Source of the DNA: Gemmatimonadota bacterium | GTDB lineage: Bacteria; Gemmatimonadota; Gemmatimonadetes; Gemmatimonadales; GWC2-71-9 | Direction of reading: 5' to 3' | DNA length: 49,688 bases | Assembly (NCBI GenBank): GCA_016704275.1 | Contig: JADJAK010000011.1 | Location: 1-49,688, forward strand | In this document: in pieces, positions 1 to 10,300 of the stretch | How positions within the stretch are numbered: the first letter of the stretch is position 1 | How the letters are laid out: every line of letters starts with the position of its first letter | The notes under the pieces: model-generated | Databases searched by the model: none | What the model saw: only the letters and a program-made list of their open reading frames with translations | What the model was told of the DNA's origin: nothing | Made by a program: the position numbers and the translations under genes

Positions 1-666
1 GTACGCCGAGCAACGAGTCGGTACCCGTGCGCTGCGCTCGTGCCGCCATGGGCGCGAAGAGGAGGAGCAGAGCCGACGCACCGTGGGCTGCCCACAGGGC
101 GCGACGACGGAGGGGCAGGCCCCCTGATCGCACCAGGCAAAATGCGCCTCCAGAGCGCGAGTCGGTTGAAGTGCGCCACCACGTGCTCACAGGGGCGCAT
201 CATGCGAGGCAGCAAGATCGAGTCAGTTGAACAGCTATTCATATGAAAGGAGAGCTAGCGTGAGCACGCGCCGGGTGCAATCCCGTCGCCGAGGGCCATC
301 CATGAGCGCCGCAAAGACGTCGAATCGGGGGCGGATGATGCCAAGCGGGCGACCCGATCACAATATCTGGATCAGCTTACGGGGTGGCACGTCATGTTCG
401 ACATCCGAGATGCACGCTGGACCGGAGTATCACTCATGACACACGGGCTAGCGCGTCGGCGGCTACCCGCGCCGCAACGGCTCGGGGCTGTCCTCTTCAT
501 GCTCGCGATAGTTCCCACGGGATGACCCGCTGCGAACACATCGCGCCACACGCGCCGCGCGCCTTAGGTCCGATCGCTGGCGACGAAGCTCTGCTGGATA
601 ACGGGGGCGACGCGAGCATGACGCTGCGTCCGCAACCTGATCGCCCGTTGCTTTGCGGGGAACACC
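1..666. other. Gene-poor left edge
   Basis: No ORF here looks like a known protein in any frame. The best candidate is a short reading frame from a GTG at 260 preceded by AAAGGAG (246-252) and an AT-rich TATTCAT (236-242), ending at 439. Its 59-residue product is rich in Arg and Ser and resembles nothing I know. It may be the decayed edge of the copper island. Confidence 0.4.
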
Positions 667-948
667 TTATTGGTTTTCTGCAGGTAGCCCGACGCCTCCC
701 CACCGGCGCGCCAATGCGTTGTGGATCGGGGCGAACACGAGGCCAGCGTATGCCCCGTAGAGGAACGCCTCGACCAGCCCAATAAGCAGTCCGGACGGCG
801 TGAGCCAGGTGAACCCCGGCAAGAGGACGCCGAGGGCGCGGCCCATGTGCAGCGATTCGGGTGCAATCAAACCATAGAGCACGCACGTGATGAATATCAC
901 GGCCCCGAACACACCCAAAGACCAAGCCAAGACCTTAGTGTTTATCAT
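667..948 (-). CDS. DUF5676 family small membrane protein
   Basis: A 93-residue protein with two hydrophobic segments (about residues 5-27 and 42-75) and the layout of the DUF5676 family: an N-terminal helix, a GLLIGLVEAFLYGAYAGLVF-type second helix, and a short basic tail. The family has no established biochemical role but often sits beside heavy-metal transporters. It is the last gene of the ATPase-GAPDH operon, 110 bases after the GAPDH stop. I chose the start at 948, which gives the usual family N-terminus; an ATG at 966 in the same frame would add six residues. Role in copper handling is inferred from context only. Confidence 0.75.
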   Translation of the reverse strand: MINTKVLAWSLGVFGAVIFITCVLYGLIAPESLHMGRALGVLLPGFTWLTPSGLLIGLVEAFLYGAYAGLVFAPIHNALARRWGGVGLPAENQ

Positions 949-1058
949 GATTGGTGGCCGCTCCATCCCGGGGGTTATCGAAATTGTCCGTTGTCAGGTC
1001 CGGCGGTCGCACGCCTGGTCGCAGAAGCCCGGCCACCCACTTGCCACGCCGCAGTTGC

Positions 1059-2084
1059 TCATGGGAACTCCTGGCAGACGCCCAGGGCCTCATTCGTCAT
1101 CCGGATGGACCGACTGGCGTCCCGCTCCGTCCCCATGAGGGCACGGATTGCATCGATGGTCTCGGGGACCACGATGGCCTGATTATCCACTTGATACGCA
1201 TAGAGGAGTTCCTGACCCTCCACCGCCAGGATGTCTTCCCAGATTGCCACCTCCCACATGTCACCCCGTGGCCGTCCGATTTCCTTCATGATCTCGGCGG
1301 TGACATTGAGCGCCTCGACCCCATCATCAACCCGGACGAAGGCGATCCGCGGGACCGCTCGAAACGCGGCGAGCACTTCATCCCGACTCGCAATGCGAGT
1401 GAGATCAACCATCCAATGGTGCAGGTGGGCGACATTCTGCGGGGATTTCGATGCCATCGTGATGACGTCGAGCCCTGGGATCACGGTCTTCGCGTCGGGC
1501 CCTTGGTGGCTCGGAATGTCCGGCTCCGGAACCATCGTATTCAGGATGCCTCCCCGATGGCTCTCCCAAGGATCGGTGGCTCTCCGCACCAGCACACCTC
1601 GCGCGCGTCGGAGAAGCCCTGCCTGCTGCAGCGCGAACAACGTGCGCACCGTGGCCGTGGTGTTGCACGACACCACGCGGGTCATTCGGCGATCGAGTGC
1701 GGAACTGTAGTTGGCGCTCGCCACGAAGCTGTGACCTGCGAGCTCATGCGCTGAACCACCCTGAAAGATGGCTCGGATTCCTGCCTGCTCATACCGAGGC
1801 TTGTTGCCGGCATCCACACCTTTCGGCGTGCAATCCACGACGATGTCGGCCACGTCGAGCAGGGCATCGAGATCGCCGCGGGGTTCAAATCCGCGGGCGA
1901 TCATCTCGGTGTGCGCAGTGGTCGTGGCCGCAAACAGTGGGAAACCCCGGCGGGCCGCGATGCGACCACGCCAATCGGTCGCCACATCGGCGACCCCCAC
2001 CAGCTCCATGTCGGCTTGCAGCACCACTGCGTCCGCCACGCGGCGACCGATCACGCCATATCCATTGACGGCAACTCTGATCAC
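1059..2084 (-). CDS. Type II (archaeal-type) glyceraldehyde-3-phosphate dehydrogenase
   Basis: A 341-residue NAD(P)-dependent dehydrogenase that converts glyceraldehyde 3-phosphate to 1,3-bisphosphoglycerate. The N-terminal Rossmann motif VNGYGVIGRR (residues 6-15) and the catalytic SCNTT with Cys140 match archaeal GAPDH in position and length, not the common bacterial GapA. Start is the GTG at 2084, whose last bases overlap the TGA of the upstream copper ATPase (GTGA), so the two are translationally coupled. Such an enzyme inside a copper operon is unexpected. Bacterial GapA is a known copper-sensitive enzyme, so this may be a spare, more copper-tolerant GAPDH; that role is my inference. The family assignment is firm. 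Confidence 0.9.
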   Translation of the reverse strand: MIRVAVNGYGVIGRRVADAVVLQADMELVGVADVATDWRGRIAARRGFPLFAATTTAHTEMIARGFEPRGDLDALLDVADIVVDCTPKGVDAGNKPRYEQAGIRAIFQGGSAHELAGHSFVASANYSSALDRRMTRVVSCNTTATVRTLFALQQAGLLRRARGVLVRRATDPWESHRGGILNTMVPEPDIPSHQGPDAKTVIPGLDVITMASKSPQNVAHLHHWMVDLTRIASRDEVLAAFRAVPRIAFVRVDDGVEALNVTAEIMKEIGRPRGDMWEVAIWEDILAVEGQELLYAYQVDNQAIVVPETIDAIRALMGTERDASRSIRMTNEALGVCQEFP

Positions 2085-4162
2085 GGTGCCTCCAGCTTCA
2101 CCCGCTTCAGCAGCTGCGCATTGACGGCCACGACCACCGTGCTCGCCGACATCAGCACCGCACCCAGCGCCGGTGTGAGGAGGATGCCCCACGCGGAGAG
2201 GACTCCGGCCGCCAGCGGAATGGCGACGATGTTGTAGCCTGCCGCCCACCAGAGGTTTTGCAGCATTTTCCGGTAGGTCGCTCGTGACAGCGTAATGATC
2301 CGCGGAATGTCCCTGGGATCCGAACGCACCAACACGATGTGCCCGGCCTCCACCGCCACATCCGTACCCGCACCGATCGCAATCCCGATGTCCGCCGTCG
2401 CAAGCGCTGGCGCATCGTTCACCCCGTCGCCCACCATGGCCACCTTTTTCCCCTGGGCCTGCAGTTCCTTCACCTTGGCGGCCTTGTCGCCCGGGAGGAC
2501 CTGGGCGAAGACCGTGTCGATCCCCAATTCGGCGGCCACGGCGTCGGCCACCGCCTGCGCGTCGCCCGTCAGCATTGCGACCTCGATGCCACGCTCGTGC
2601 AGGGCCCTGATCGCCTCACGACTCTCTTCTCGGATCGCGTCGGCCACCGCGAACACCGCCATCGCCCTGCCATCCTTGATCAGATAGATGGCGGCCTGAC
2701 CGCGGCTGGCCGCGGCGTCCGCGGCTTGCTGCAGTGGAGCTGACACCTGCGCGTTCTCGGTCGCGAGAAGTGCCGGGCCGCCGAGGTGATACTCGGCCCC
2801 GCCGACCAAAGCGGCGACGCCCTTGCCGGGGAGTGCGCGGAAACCGTTGGCGATCGTGACGTCGAGCTTCCGGTCAACCGCCGTCTTGACGATGCCTCGG
2901 GCAATGGGATGTTCGGATTCCGTTTCCACGCTCGCCGCGATCTGCAACATGGCGTCCTCGGTCCCCGCGTCAGCGACCGCCAAGTCCACGACGCGAAACT
3001 CACCCAGGGTGAGGGTTCCCGTCTTGTCGAAAATCACCGTGTTCAGGTTTCTGGCCTCTTCCAAACCGCGTCGATCACGCACCAGGAGACCGTTCCGGGC
3101 GCCCATCGTCGTCGAGATGGCGACGACCAGGGGCACGGCCAGCCCGAGCGCGTGGGGGCACGCAATCACCAGTACGGTCACGACGCGAACCATCGTGAAG
3201 TCGATGCTTGCGCCCAGCGACTGCCAGACAACGAGCGTGGCGATGCCGGAGAGGATGGCCACTCCGGTCAGGATTTGCGCCGCGCGATCGGCCAGGTGCT
3301 GCGCCCTGGACTTGGACTTCTGGGCGTCGGCCACGAGGCGCATGATGCCCGACAGCTTGGTCTTGTCGCCCGTCCCGGTGACTTCGATGCGCAGCGACCC
3401 CTGTCCGTTGATGGTCGCTGCGATGACGGGGTCCCCCTCCTGCTTCCGAACCGGATTCGATTCGCCGGTGATCATGGATTCGTTGAGATCGCTCTCCCCT
3501 TTCCGCACGATTCCATCCGCAGGCACTCGCTCACCGGGGCGAATCAGGAGCACATCTCCGTTCTGGAGCGCACTGACGGGTACCACTGTTTCAACTTCGC
3601 CAGTGAGCCGAGTGGCACTGTCCGGCAGCAGCTTGGCGAGCTCCTGGAGCGCACCCTGGGCTTGGAGAATCGAGCGCATCTCGATCCAGTGACCGAGCAG
3701 CATGATGGTGACCAGGGTGGCGAGTTCCCACCAGAGGGCATCGGCCGTGATCACGCCGAGCTGGACGACCCAGGAAAAGACAAATGCCACCGTGATGGCG
3801 AGGGCAATCAGCGTCATCATTCCCGGCAGACGCGCCGCCAGCTCCCGCCGTGCCCCATTCAGGAAAACCAACCCGCCGTAGAGAAACACCACCGTGCCCA
3901 GTACCGCTGGAATCCACGCCGAGCCGGTGAAGACCGGTGCCACATATCCCAGCAGCTCCTCGACGTGTCGCGACCAGACGACGACCGGCACGGTGAGAGC
4001 GAGCGAGAGCCAGAACCGATCGCGGAACATTTCCGGACGATGGCCGGCGTGCTGGTCATGACTTCCGTGTGGCGGATCGGCCTTCTCATGGGCGGCGTCC
4101 ACGTCGGGGGAAGCGCTCGCCTGCATAGTGTGATGGCTGTGTTCCTGGCCTGCGTCCGTCAT
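2081..4162 (-). CDS. copB: Copper-translocating P-type ATPase, P1B-3 (CopB type)
   Basis: Cytoplasmic-membrane ATPase exporting copper from the cytoplasm, 693 residues. The N-terminus is His-rich (residues 8-41, about eight His and no CxxC metal-binding domain). Visible motifs: TGES 232-235, CPH 335-337 in the sixth membrane helix, DKTGT 379-383 with phosphorylated Asp379, HP 418-419, GDGVNDAP 578-585, and MSAST 671-675 followed by N681 in the last helix. CPH plus the His-rich N-terminus and MSxST define subgroup P1B-3, tied to Cu(II)/Cu(I)/Ag(I). First gene of the minus-strand operon with GAPDH and DUF5676, divergent from the efflux operon. Confidence 0.95.
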   Translation of the reverse strand: MTDAGQEHSHHTMQASASPDVDAAHEKADPPHGSHDQHAGHRPEMFRDRFWLSLALTVPVVVWSRHVEELLGYVAPVFTGSAWIPAVLGTVVFLYGGLVFLNGARRELAARLPGMMTLIALAITVAFVFSWVVQLGVITADALWWELATLVTIMLLGHWIEMRSILQAQGALQELAKLLPDSATRLTGEVETVVPVSALQNGDVLLIRPGERVPADGIVRKGESDLNESMITGESNPVRKQEGDPVIAATINGQGSLRIEVTGTGDKTKLSGIMRLVADAQKSKSRAQHLADRAAQILTGVAILSGIATLVVWQSLGASIDFTMVRVVTVLVIACPHALGLAVPLVVAISTTMGARNGLLVRDRRGLEEARNLNTVIFDKTGTLTLGEFRVVDLAVADAGTEDAMLQIAASVETESEHPIARGIVKTAVDRKLDVTIANGFRALPGKGVAALVGGAEYHLGGPALLATENAQVSAPLQQAADAAASRGQAAIYLIKDGRAMAVFAVADAIREESREAIRALHERGIEVAMLTGDAQAVADAVAAELGIDTVFAQVLPGDKAAKVKELQAQGKKVAMVGDGVNDAPALATADIGIAIGAGTDVAVEAGHIVLVRSDPRDIPRIITLSRATYRKMLQNLWWAAGYNIVAIPLAAGVLSAWGILLTPALGAVLMSASTVVVAVNAQLLKRVKLEAP

Positions 4163-4303
4163 GTGAGCGATCCTCCAGTGGGTCGCGCGCTGCGTGAATC
4201 ATCCGATGTCAAACAATGGCAAACCTGACGACTCATGGTCATGGTACGGCGTGCGCTGATCACTCAAGGATAGGAGCCGATTCGAAAGAGGCCATGACGA
4301 GAA

Positions 4304-4320
4304 GGTTAAGAAATGTTGAT
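4304..4320 (+). promoter_or_regulatory. Candidate CopR binding site (GGTTAAG-N5-TTGAT)
   Basis: GGTTAAG-AAATG-TTGAT. The same arrangement, GGTTAAG-GTTTC-TTGGA, occurs on the minus strand at 13249-13233, in the other divergent copper promoter region. OmpR-family regulators usually bind two direct half-sites about one helical turn apart, which this spacing would fit. Only two copies are seen, so the assignment to the linked regulator is inference. Confidence 0.4.
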
Positions 4321-4337
4321 GCCCTGCCAGCATCGCC

Positions 4338-4352
4338 GAGTGTGGCACACTC
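4338..4352. promoter_or_regulatory. 15-base perfect palindrome in copper promoter region
   Basis: GAGTGTGGCACACTC: seven-base arms around one central G, 17 bases beyond the GGTTAAG motif. It could be an operator for a second dimeric regulator, but no candidate repressor gene is seen in the window. Confidence 0.35.
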
Positions 4353-4542
4353 CTCCGGGCCGTGTTCTCCCCCAAAGCAATTAGTCCCAGAGAGCGACTT
4401 TCTTCGCGCATACGCGCCCGACAAACTCAACGCTCCTTAATCTGTCCTTCATGGCCGCCACCCATCGTGCCTAATAGGTTTCTCGCCGGAGTTCGTCGCC
4501 TGGCCCTCGGCCGACAAGTCCATGAACGCGAGGAGGCAGTGA

Positions 4543-5868
4543 GTGCAGCAACTACCGCGGTGGGGACGAGCGTTGTGGATCATCGGGCTCTGGCTGCTCG
4601 CGCCGGCGGTGGCGGCGCAGACACCGACCAGCAGCGCAACGCGCGGTCTCTCCCTCGCCGACGTCTTCACGATCCTCGACAGACAGAATCCTCGCCTCGA
4701 GGCGGCACGCCAGATGGCCGCCGCCGCCGCGGCGCGCGTCGACCCGGCCCGGACGCTGCAAGATCCGCAAGTCCAGTTCGGCTTGATGAACCGGAATCTT
4801 CCTGGTTTCGGCCTGCAGGATCCGCTCGGCATGAATCAAGTGCAGGTGATGCAGATGCTCCCGATCGCCGGTCAACTCGGGCTGGCGGGTCGCGTGGCGG
4901 CGGCGCAGGCGGGGGCAGCGGCGAGCCGCGCCGCCGAACTGACTTGGGAACTTCGCGCTCGGGGCGCCATGGCCTTCTACGAGCTCTATCAGGTGGACCG
5001 CAGCATCGAAGTGGCGGTGGCCACCCAGGCGCTGCTCCGTGACATCGGCACGACGGCACGGACAATGTATTCTGTGGGCGAAGGGCGTCAGGCGGACGTG
5101 TTGCGCGCGCAAATTGAAGTCGACCGCATGACCGAGGAGATTGCGCGGATGCGGGCCATGCGTGGAGCCGCCGCCGCCCGGTTGAACGCCCTGCTTGATC
5201 AACCATCCAACACCCCGGTACCATCGCCCATCCTGCCAGCTTTTCCGGCAGACTTGGCGGTTGCCGACTCCCTCGAGCGGATGGCCCTTGACGGCCGGCC
5301 GATGCTCGCGGCCGGCGCACTCGAGGTCGAAGCTGCCCGTGCCGCGCAGCAACGAGCACGCCGGGAGATCTGGCCAGACCTCCAACTTGGCGTCATCTAC
5401 GGCCAGCGACCGATGGCCATGGGTACCGAACGGATGATCAGCCTCATGGCTGGCTTCTCGGTCCCGATCTGGGCGGGACGGCGACAGTTCAAGATGCGCG
5501 ATGAGGCCAGCGCGATGCGGCTTGCTGCGGAGGCGGAACTCGCCGCGATGCGCGCCGACACGAGGGGCCGTCTCGGGGAACTCCTCGCGTCGATTCGGAG
5601 GAGCCGAGACCTCCGGGCCGTGTATCAATGGACCAGCATGCCCCAGGCGCTCGCCACCGTCTCTTCCACGCTCTCCGCGTACCGGGTCGGGGATGTGGAT
5701 CTACCGATGCTCCTCGATGCCCAGATGACCGTCAATCGCTACCGTCAACAGGTCTTCCAGTTGGAGGCCGAGGAGGGTGCTGCGCTCGCAGAGCTCGAGA
5801 TGCTCCTTGGAAGGCCGCTGTTCGACCCCACGGTGTCCAATTCGGCCGGCGCGCCGGGAGAACGATAG
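4543..5868 (+). CDS. cusC: TolC-family outer membrane channel of the copper efflux system (CusC-like)
   Basis: A 441-residue outer membrane factor that would form the exit duct for the CusBA pump. It has a signal peptide (residues 1-25, ending APAVAAQ) and two long Ala/Arg/Glu-rich helical repeats separated near residue 220, the usual TolC duplication. No N-terminal Cys is seen after the signal, so it is probably not lipidated, unlike E. coli CusC. The GTG start at 4543 is supported by AGGAGG six bases upstream. Its stop abuts the ATG of the next gene. Substrate follows from the neighbours; the family call is secure. Confidence 0.88.
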   Translation: MQQLPRWGRALWIIGLWLLAPAVAAQTPTSSATRGLSLADVFTILDRQNPRLEAARQMAAAAAARVDPARTLQDPQVQFGLMNRNLPGFGLQDPLGMNQVQVMQMLPIAGQLGLAGRVAAAQAGAAASRAAELTWELRARGAMAFYELYQVDRSIEVAVATQALLRDIGTTARTMYSVGEGRQADVLRAQIEVDRMTEEIARMRAMRGAAAARLNALLDQPSNTPVPSPILPAFPADLAVADSLERMALDGRPMLAAGALEVEAARAAQQRARREIWPDLQLGVIYGQRPMAMGTERMISLMAGFSVPIWAGRRQFKMRDEASAMRLAAEAELAAMRADTRGRLGELLASIRRSRDLRAVYQWTSMPQALATVSSTLSAYRVGDVDLPMLLDAQMTVNRYRQQVFQLEAEEGAALAELEMLLGRPLFDPTVSNSAGAPGER

Positions 5869-7311
5869 ATGACGACGCAGCACGATCCCCTGAATCCGGC
5901 CCCCGAGTCTTCGCCGTTCCAGACCGGCAATCGCCGTCGCCTCTCGCGTCCCGTCGCTGTCATGGGCTTCGTCGGCGTACTCGCGATCGCCGCGATTGTC
6001 ACCTGGTACTTCAGTCGGCCATCAGCGTCCCCCGCCGAATCGGCCGCCCACAATCACGCCGCGACCCCGACCTCCGATAGTGCGCGTGCCGTGATGCTCT
6101 CCACGGAAGCAGCCCGACGGATCGGCGTCACCTACGCCCCGGTCATCCTCGGACCGCTGGACCGCGTCGTGCGGACGGTGGGCATCGTGACATACGACGA
6201 GACCATGCTCAAGTCGGTCACCGCCCGCGTGGATGGCTGGGTCGACCAACTGCATGTCAATTTCACCGGGCAGGCGGTCCGTGTGGGAGAGCCGCTGTTC
6301 GACCTGTATTCGCCGATGGTGGTTGCCGCCCAGCAGGAGCTGCTCCTCGCCCGACGGCTCAATCGCGATCTGTCCACCGGCACCTCGGAGGCCGTCCAGA
6401 GCTCCGATGATCTGCTCCAATCCGCCCGGCGCCGACTCTTGTACTGGGAGATCCCGCCGGACCAGATCCGTCAGATCGAGGAATCGGGCGAGATCCGCAA
6501 AACGGTGACGTTCCGATCCCCGGTGAGCGGCGTGGTCATCGAGAAGTCCGTGCTTGCCGGGCAGCGCCTCATGGCCGGGGAGGCGGTGTATCGCATTGCC
6601 GACCTGAGCATCGTGTGGCTGGACGGCGAAGTGTACGAGCGGGATCTGCCCTCGGTGCGGCTCGGTGGGCAAGTTGTCGCCGAATTTCAGGCCCTCCCCG
6701 GTGACATCCGAACCGGCCGGATCTCGTACATCTATCCCACCATCAATCCTGAAACCAGGACCGCTCGCGTTCGCGTCACCCTCGCGAACCCGGGCCTCCT
6801 CCTCAAGCCGGGGATGTATTCGACCTTCAGTTTTGCGGCGGCCTCCGAGCCGGTGCTGAGCGTCCCCCGCTCGGCGATTCTCTCGACCGGCAAACGGAAC
6901 CTCGTGTTCGTCAAGATGCCGGACGGCATGCTGGTGCCCCGGGAGGTCAGCCTCGGCCAGGCGACCGACGACCGACTCGAGATTCTCGCGGGTCTGGTGG
7001 TGGGTGATACGGTGGTGAGTTCCGCCACCTTTCTGGTGGACGCAGAATCCAATCTCGGCTCACTGCTCGGCGGCATGGGCAACATGCCGGGAATGGATGT
7101 CACCGCGCCGGCAGCGCCCGCCGCACCACCGCCCGCCGCCGATCCCGGATCCAGCATGCCGGGGATGGACATGACGGCGCCCAAGGTCCCCCCGGTGGCG
7201 AAGCCGTCGCCGCGCCGGGTCGCACCAACGCCAGCGCCAACCAAGGACTCGACGAAGGCGAAGGCAGCGGAGAACGAGCACACCGGGCACAAGATGCCCG
7301 AGGGGAGCTGA
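5869..7311 (+). CDS. cusB: Periplasmic adaptor of heavy-metal RND pump (CusB-like)
   Basis: A 480-residue membrane fusion protein linking the inner membrane pump to the outer membrane channel. One membrane anchor (about 28-48) precedes a His-containing linker (HNHAATP, 61-67), the barrel-sandwich/lipoyl halves (about 115-150 and 212-245), a helical hairpin (150-205) and beta-barrel (245-325). The C-terminal tail is unusual: a Pro/Ala-rich stretch with two MPGMD motifs (406-410 and 430-434) and a final HTGHKM, likely flexible metal-binding sites. CusB itself passes copper to CusA through methionines. Starts immediately after the cusC stop. Confidence 0.92.
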   Translation: MTTQHDPLNPAPESSPFQTGNRRRLSRPVAVMGFVGVLAIAAIVTWYFSRPSASPAESAAHNHAATPTSDSARAVMLSTEAARRIGVTYAPVILGPLDRVVRTVGIVTYDETMLKSVTARVDGWVDQLHVNFTGQAVRVGEPLFDLYSPMVVAAQQELLLARRLNRDLSTGTSEAVQSSDDLLQSARRRLLYWEIPPDQIRQIEESGEIRKTVTFRSPVSGVVIEKSVLAGQRLMAGEAVYRIADLSIVWLDGEVYERDLPSVRLGGQVVAEFQALPGDIRTGRISYIYPTINPETRTARVRVTLANPGLLLKPGMYSTFSFAAASEPVLSVPRSAILSTGKRNLVFVKMPDGMLVPREVSLGQATDDRLEILAGLVVGDTVVSSATFLVDAESNLGSLLGGMGNMPGMDVTAPAAPAAPPPAADPGSSMPGMDMTAPKVPPVAKPSPRRVAPTPAPTKDSTKAKAAENEHTGHKMPEGS

Positions 7312-7317
7312 CCGGCC

Positions 7318-10300
7318 GTGCTCAAGCGCATCATTGACTGGTCGACCGCGAACCTGCTGCTGGTTTCCCTGTTCACGCTCGCCGCCATCGCCGGCGGCAT
7401 CTGGGCGGTCAAACAGACACCGCTGGAGGCACTGCCCGACCTGAGCGACGTGCAGGTCATCGTGCAAGCCGAGTACAATGATCAGGCGCCACGCATCGTG
7501 GAGGATCAGGTCACCTACCCGATCGCGGCCGAGATGCTCAAGGTGCCTGGGTCCCGCACGGTCCGGGGCTACTCGTTCTTCGGCATCTCGTTTGTCTACA
7601 TCATCTTCGAAGACGGTACCGATCTCTATTGGGCGCGTTCACGGGTTCTGGAGTACCTCAACGGTATCCAGGGGAAGCTGCCGGCGAATGTGACACCGAC
7701 CCTCGGGCCCGATGCCACCGGTCTTGGCTGGGTGTTCCAGTACGCGCTCGAAGACACCACCGGACAAAAGAGCCTGGCGGAGCTGCGGAGTATCCAGGAC
7801 TGGTACCTCCGGTATGCCCTCACGGCCGTCCCGGGCGTCTCCGAAGTTGCGACCCTGGGGGGGTTCGAGAAGCAGTACCAGATCGATCTCGACCCCGCGA
7901 AGCTGCTGGGGTTTCGGATCCCGATCACGGCGGTCATGTCGGCAATTCAGAACGCCAATGCCGACATCGGGGCGATGGTCGTCGAGCTCTCCGAGCGCGA
8001 GTACATGGTGCGGGGACTCGGGTACCTCAAGTCGATCGACGATATCGAGAATGTTGTGGTGGGTGCGACTCAGAGCGGGATACCGGTCCGAGTGGCCGAA
8101 CTCGGTCGCGTGAGCGTCGGTCCAGCGGTCCGACGAGGGGTCGCGGAGCTTGACGGGCGGGGCGACGCGGTGGGCGGCATCGTGGTCATGCGGTTTGGCC
8201 AGAATGCCCTCGCCACCATCGCACGCGTCAAGGCCAAGATTACGGAGGTCCAGCAGGGCCTCCCCGCTGGCGTTGTACTGACGCCGGTCTACGACCGGAG
8301 CGACCTGATCCAACGGGCCATCGACAATCTCCGTGGCAAGTTGCTTGAGGAGAGCCTCGTCGTCGCCTTGGTGTGCATCGTCTTTCTGCTTCATGCCAGG
8401 TCAGCGCTGGTGGCCATCATCACCCTGCCACTCGGGATCCTCATCGCGTTCATCGCGATGCGATGGGTCGGGGTTGGCGCTGACATCATGTCATTGGGGG
8501 GAATCGCGATCGCCATTGGCGCAATGATCGATGCGGCGATTGTCATGATCGAGAACATGCACAAGCACCTCGAACGCGCCGTGGATGCGCGGCACGTTGC
8601 CCTGGGACACCCAGCGGCTGGCAAATCACTCGACACGTCGATCTTGACCACGGCGGAGCGTTGGCAGGTAGTTCGAGAATCGTCCAAGGAGGTCGGGCCT
8701 GCGCTGTTCTTCTCGCTGTTGATCATTACCGTCTCCTTCGTCCCGGTGTTTGTGCTGGAAGGACAGGAAGGCCGGCTGTTCAAGCCCCTGGCCTTCACCA
8801 AGACGTTCGCGATGGCCGCGGCGAGCCTGCTGTCGGTGACCCTTGTGCCGGTGGCCATGGGAATCTTCATCCGGGGCAAGATCTACCGAGAGCGGGCGAA
8901 TCCGGTCAATCGCCTGCTCATTGCCCTGTACCGACCAGTCATCACCTTCGTGTTGCGGCAACGGTGGCCGGTCATCGGTGCGGCGTTGGTGGGGCTGATC
9001 CTGACTGCCATCCCGTGGTCCCAGATCGGGAGCGAGTTCATGCCGCGACTCGATGAGGGGACCATCCTCTTCATGCCGACGACCCTGCCGGGGGTCAGTG
9101 TCGCGCGAGCGCGCGAGATTCTCCGTGTCCAGGACGGCATCCTGAAGAGTTTCCCGGAAGTGGATCACGTCTGGGGCAAGGCAGGAAGGGCGAATACCGC
9201 GACCGATCCGGCGGGGCTCGATATGGTGGAAACCACGATCACCTTGAAGCCGGAATCGGAATGGCGAGAGGGGATGACCTACGACGCCCTGGTGGCCGCC
9301 ATGGATTCGGCGGTACGGCTTCCCGGAATCACCAATGCCTGGACGATGCCGATCAAGGGACGTATCGACATGCTCGCCACGGGCATCCGGACCCCTGTCG
9401 GGATCAAGCTCTTCGGCCCTGACCTGGCTGAGCTCGAGCGGCTGGGCAAGGAGGTCGAGCAGGTGGTGCGGATGGTGCCGGGAACGCGAAGCGCGTTCGC
9501 GGAGCGGGCGGTTTCCGGCTACTACCTCGACATCGACATCGATCGGGCGAAGGCGGCGCGGCACGGCTTGAACGTCGGTGACGTGCAGACCGTCATCGCT
9601 ACCGCCGTCGGCGGCATGACGATCACCCAGACCGTGGAGGGCCGCGAGCGCTACGGCGTGCGCATCCGGTATCCCCTCGAGCTGCGCGACAACCCCGAGC
9701 GGCTCGCCTCCGTCCTGATTCCCGTCGCCCATGGCATCGGCAGCGACGCCAGCCCTGATGTCGGCATGCCGACCGGAATGGGGGCACCCGGCGCCACGGC
9801 TGGTGAGGGAGCGTTCGTCCCGCTCGGGCAGATCGCCACGATCCGGCAGGTGGCGGGTCCCATGGTGGTTCGCACGGAGGGCGCCCAGCCGACGGCGTGG
9901 GTGTTCGTGGACGTAGTCGGGCGGGACATCGGCAGTTACGTCGCGGAGGCGCAGCAACAGGTGCAACGCGCCGTGTCGCTCCCTCCAGGCTACTCTCTTG
10001 TCTGGAGTGGCCAGTACGAATACATGCAGCGCGCCAAGGAACGGATGAAAGTGGTCATCCCCGCCACCTTGGCGATCATCTTCTTGCTCCTCTATTTCAA
10101 CTTCAAGAGCGTACCAGAATCGCTGATCGTCATGCTCTCGCTGCCGTTCGCGCTGGTCGGCGGCATCTGGTTCATCTGGCTCCTCGGGTATAACTGGTCG
10201 GTCGCCGTGGCGATCGGCTTCATCGCACTCGCCGGCGTTGCCGCCGAGACCGGGGTGGTGATGCTGATCTACCTTGATCACGCGTGGGCAGCGCGCACGG

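Larger units (their letters stand above)
4163..4542. promoter_or_regulatory. Divergent promoter region, copB operon and cusCBA operon
   Basis: A 380-base gap between two divergent copper operons, with no convincing ORF. It holds a GGTTAAG motif shared with the copRS/copCD gap (4304-4320), a 15-base palindrome (4338-4352), and an AGGAGG ribosome site at 4531-4536, six bases before the GTG start of the outer membrane factor. No clear consensus -10/-35 pair is visible, as expected for activator-dependent promoters. Confidence 0.6.

Noticed and set aside
1059..2249. A longer GAPDH with an N-terminal extension from 2249
   Set aside because: The extra 55 residues are in antisense-like, Gly/Arg-rich sequence overlapping the ATPase gene; the GTG at 2084 gives the exact family N-terminus.
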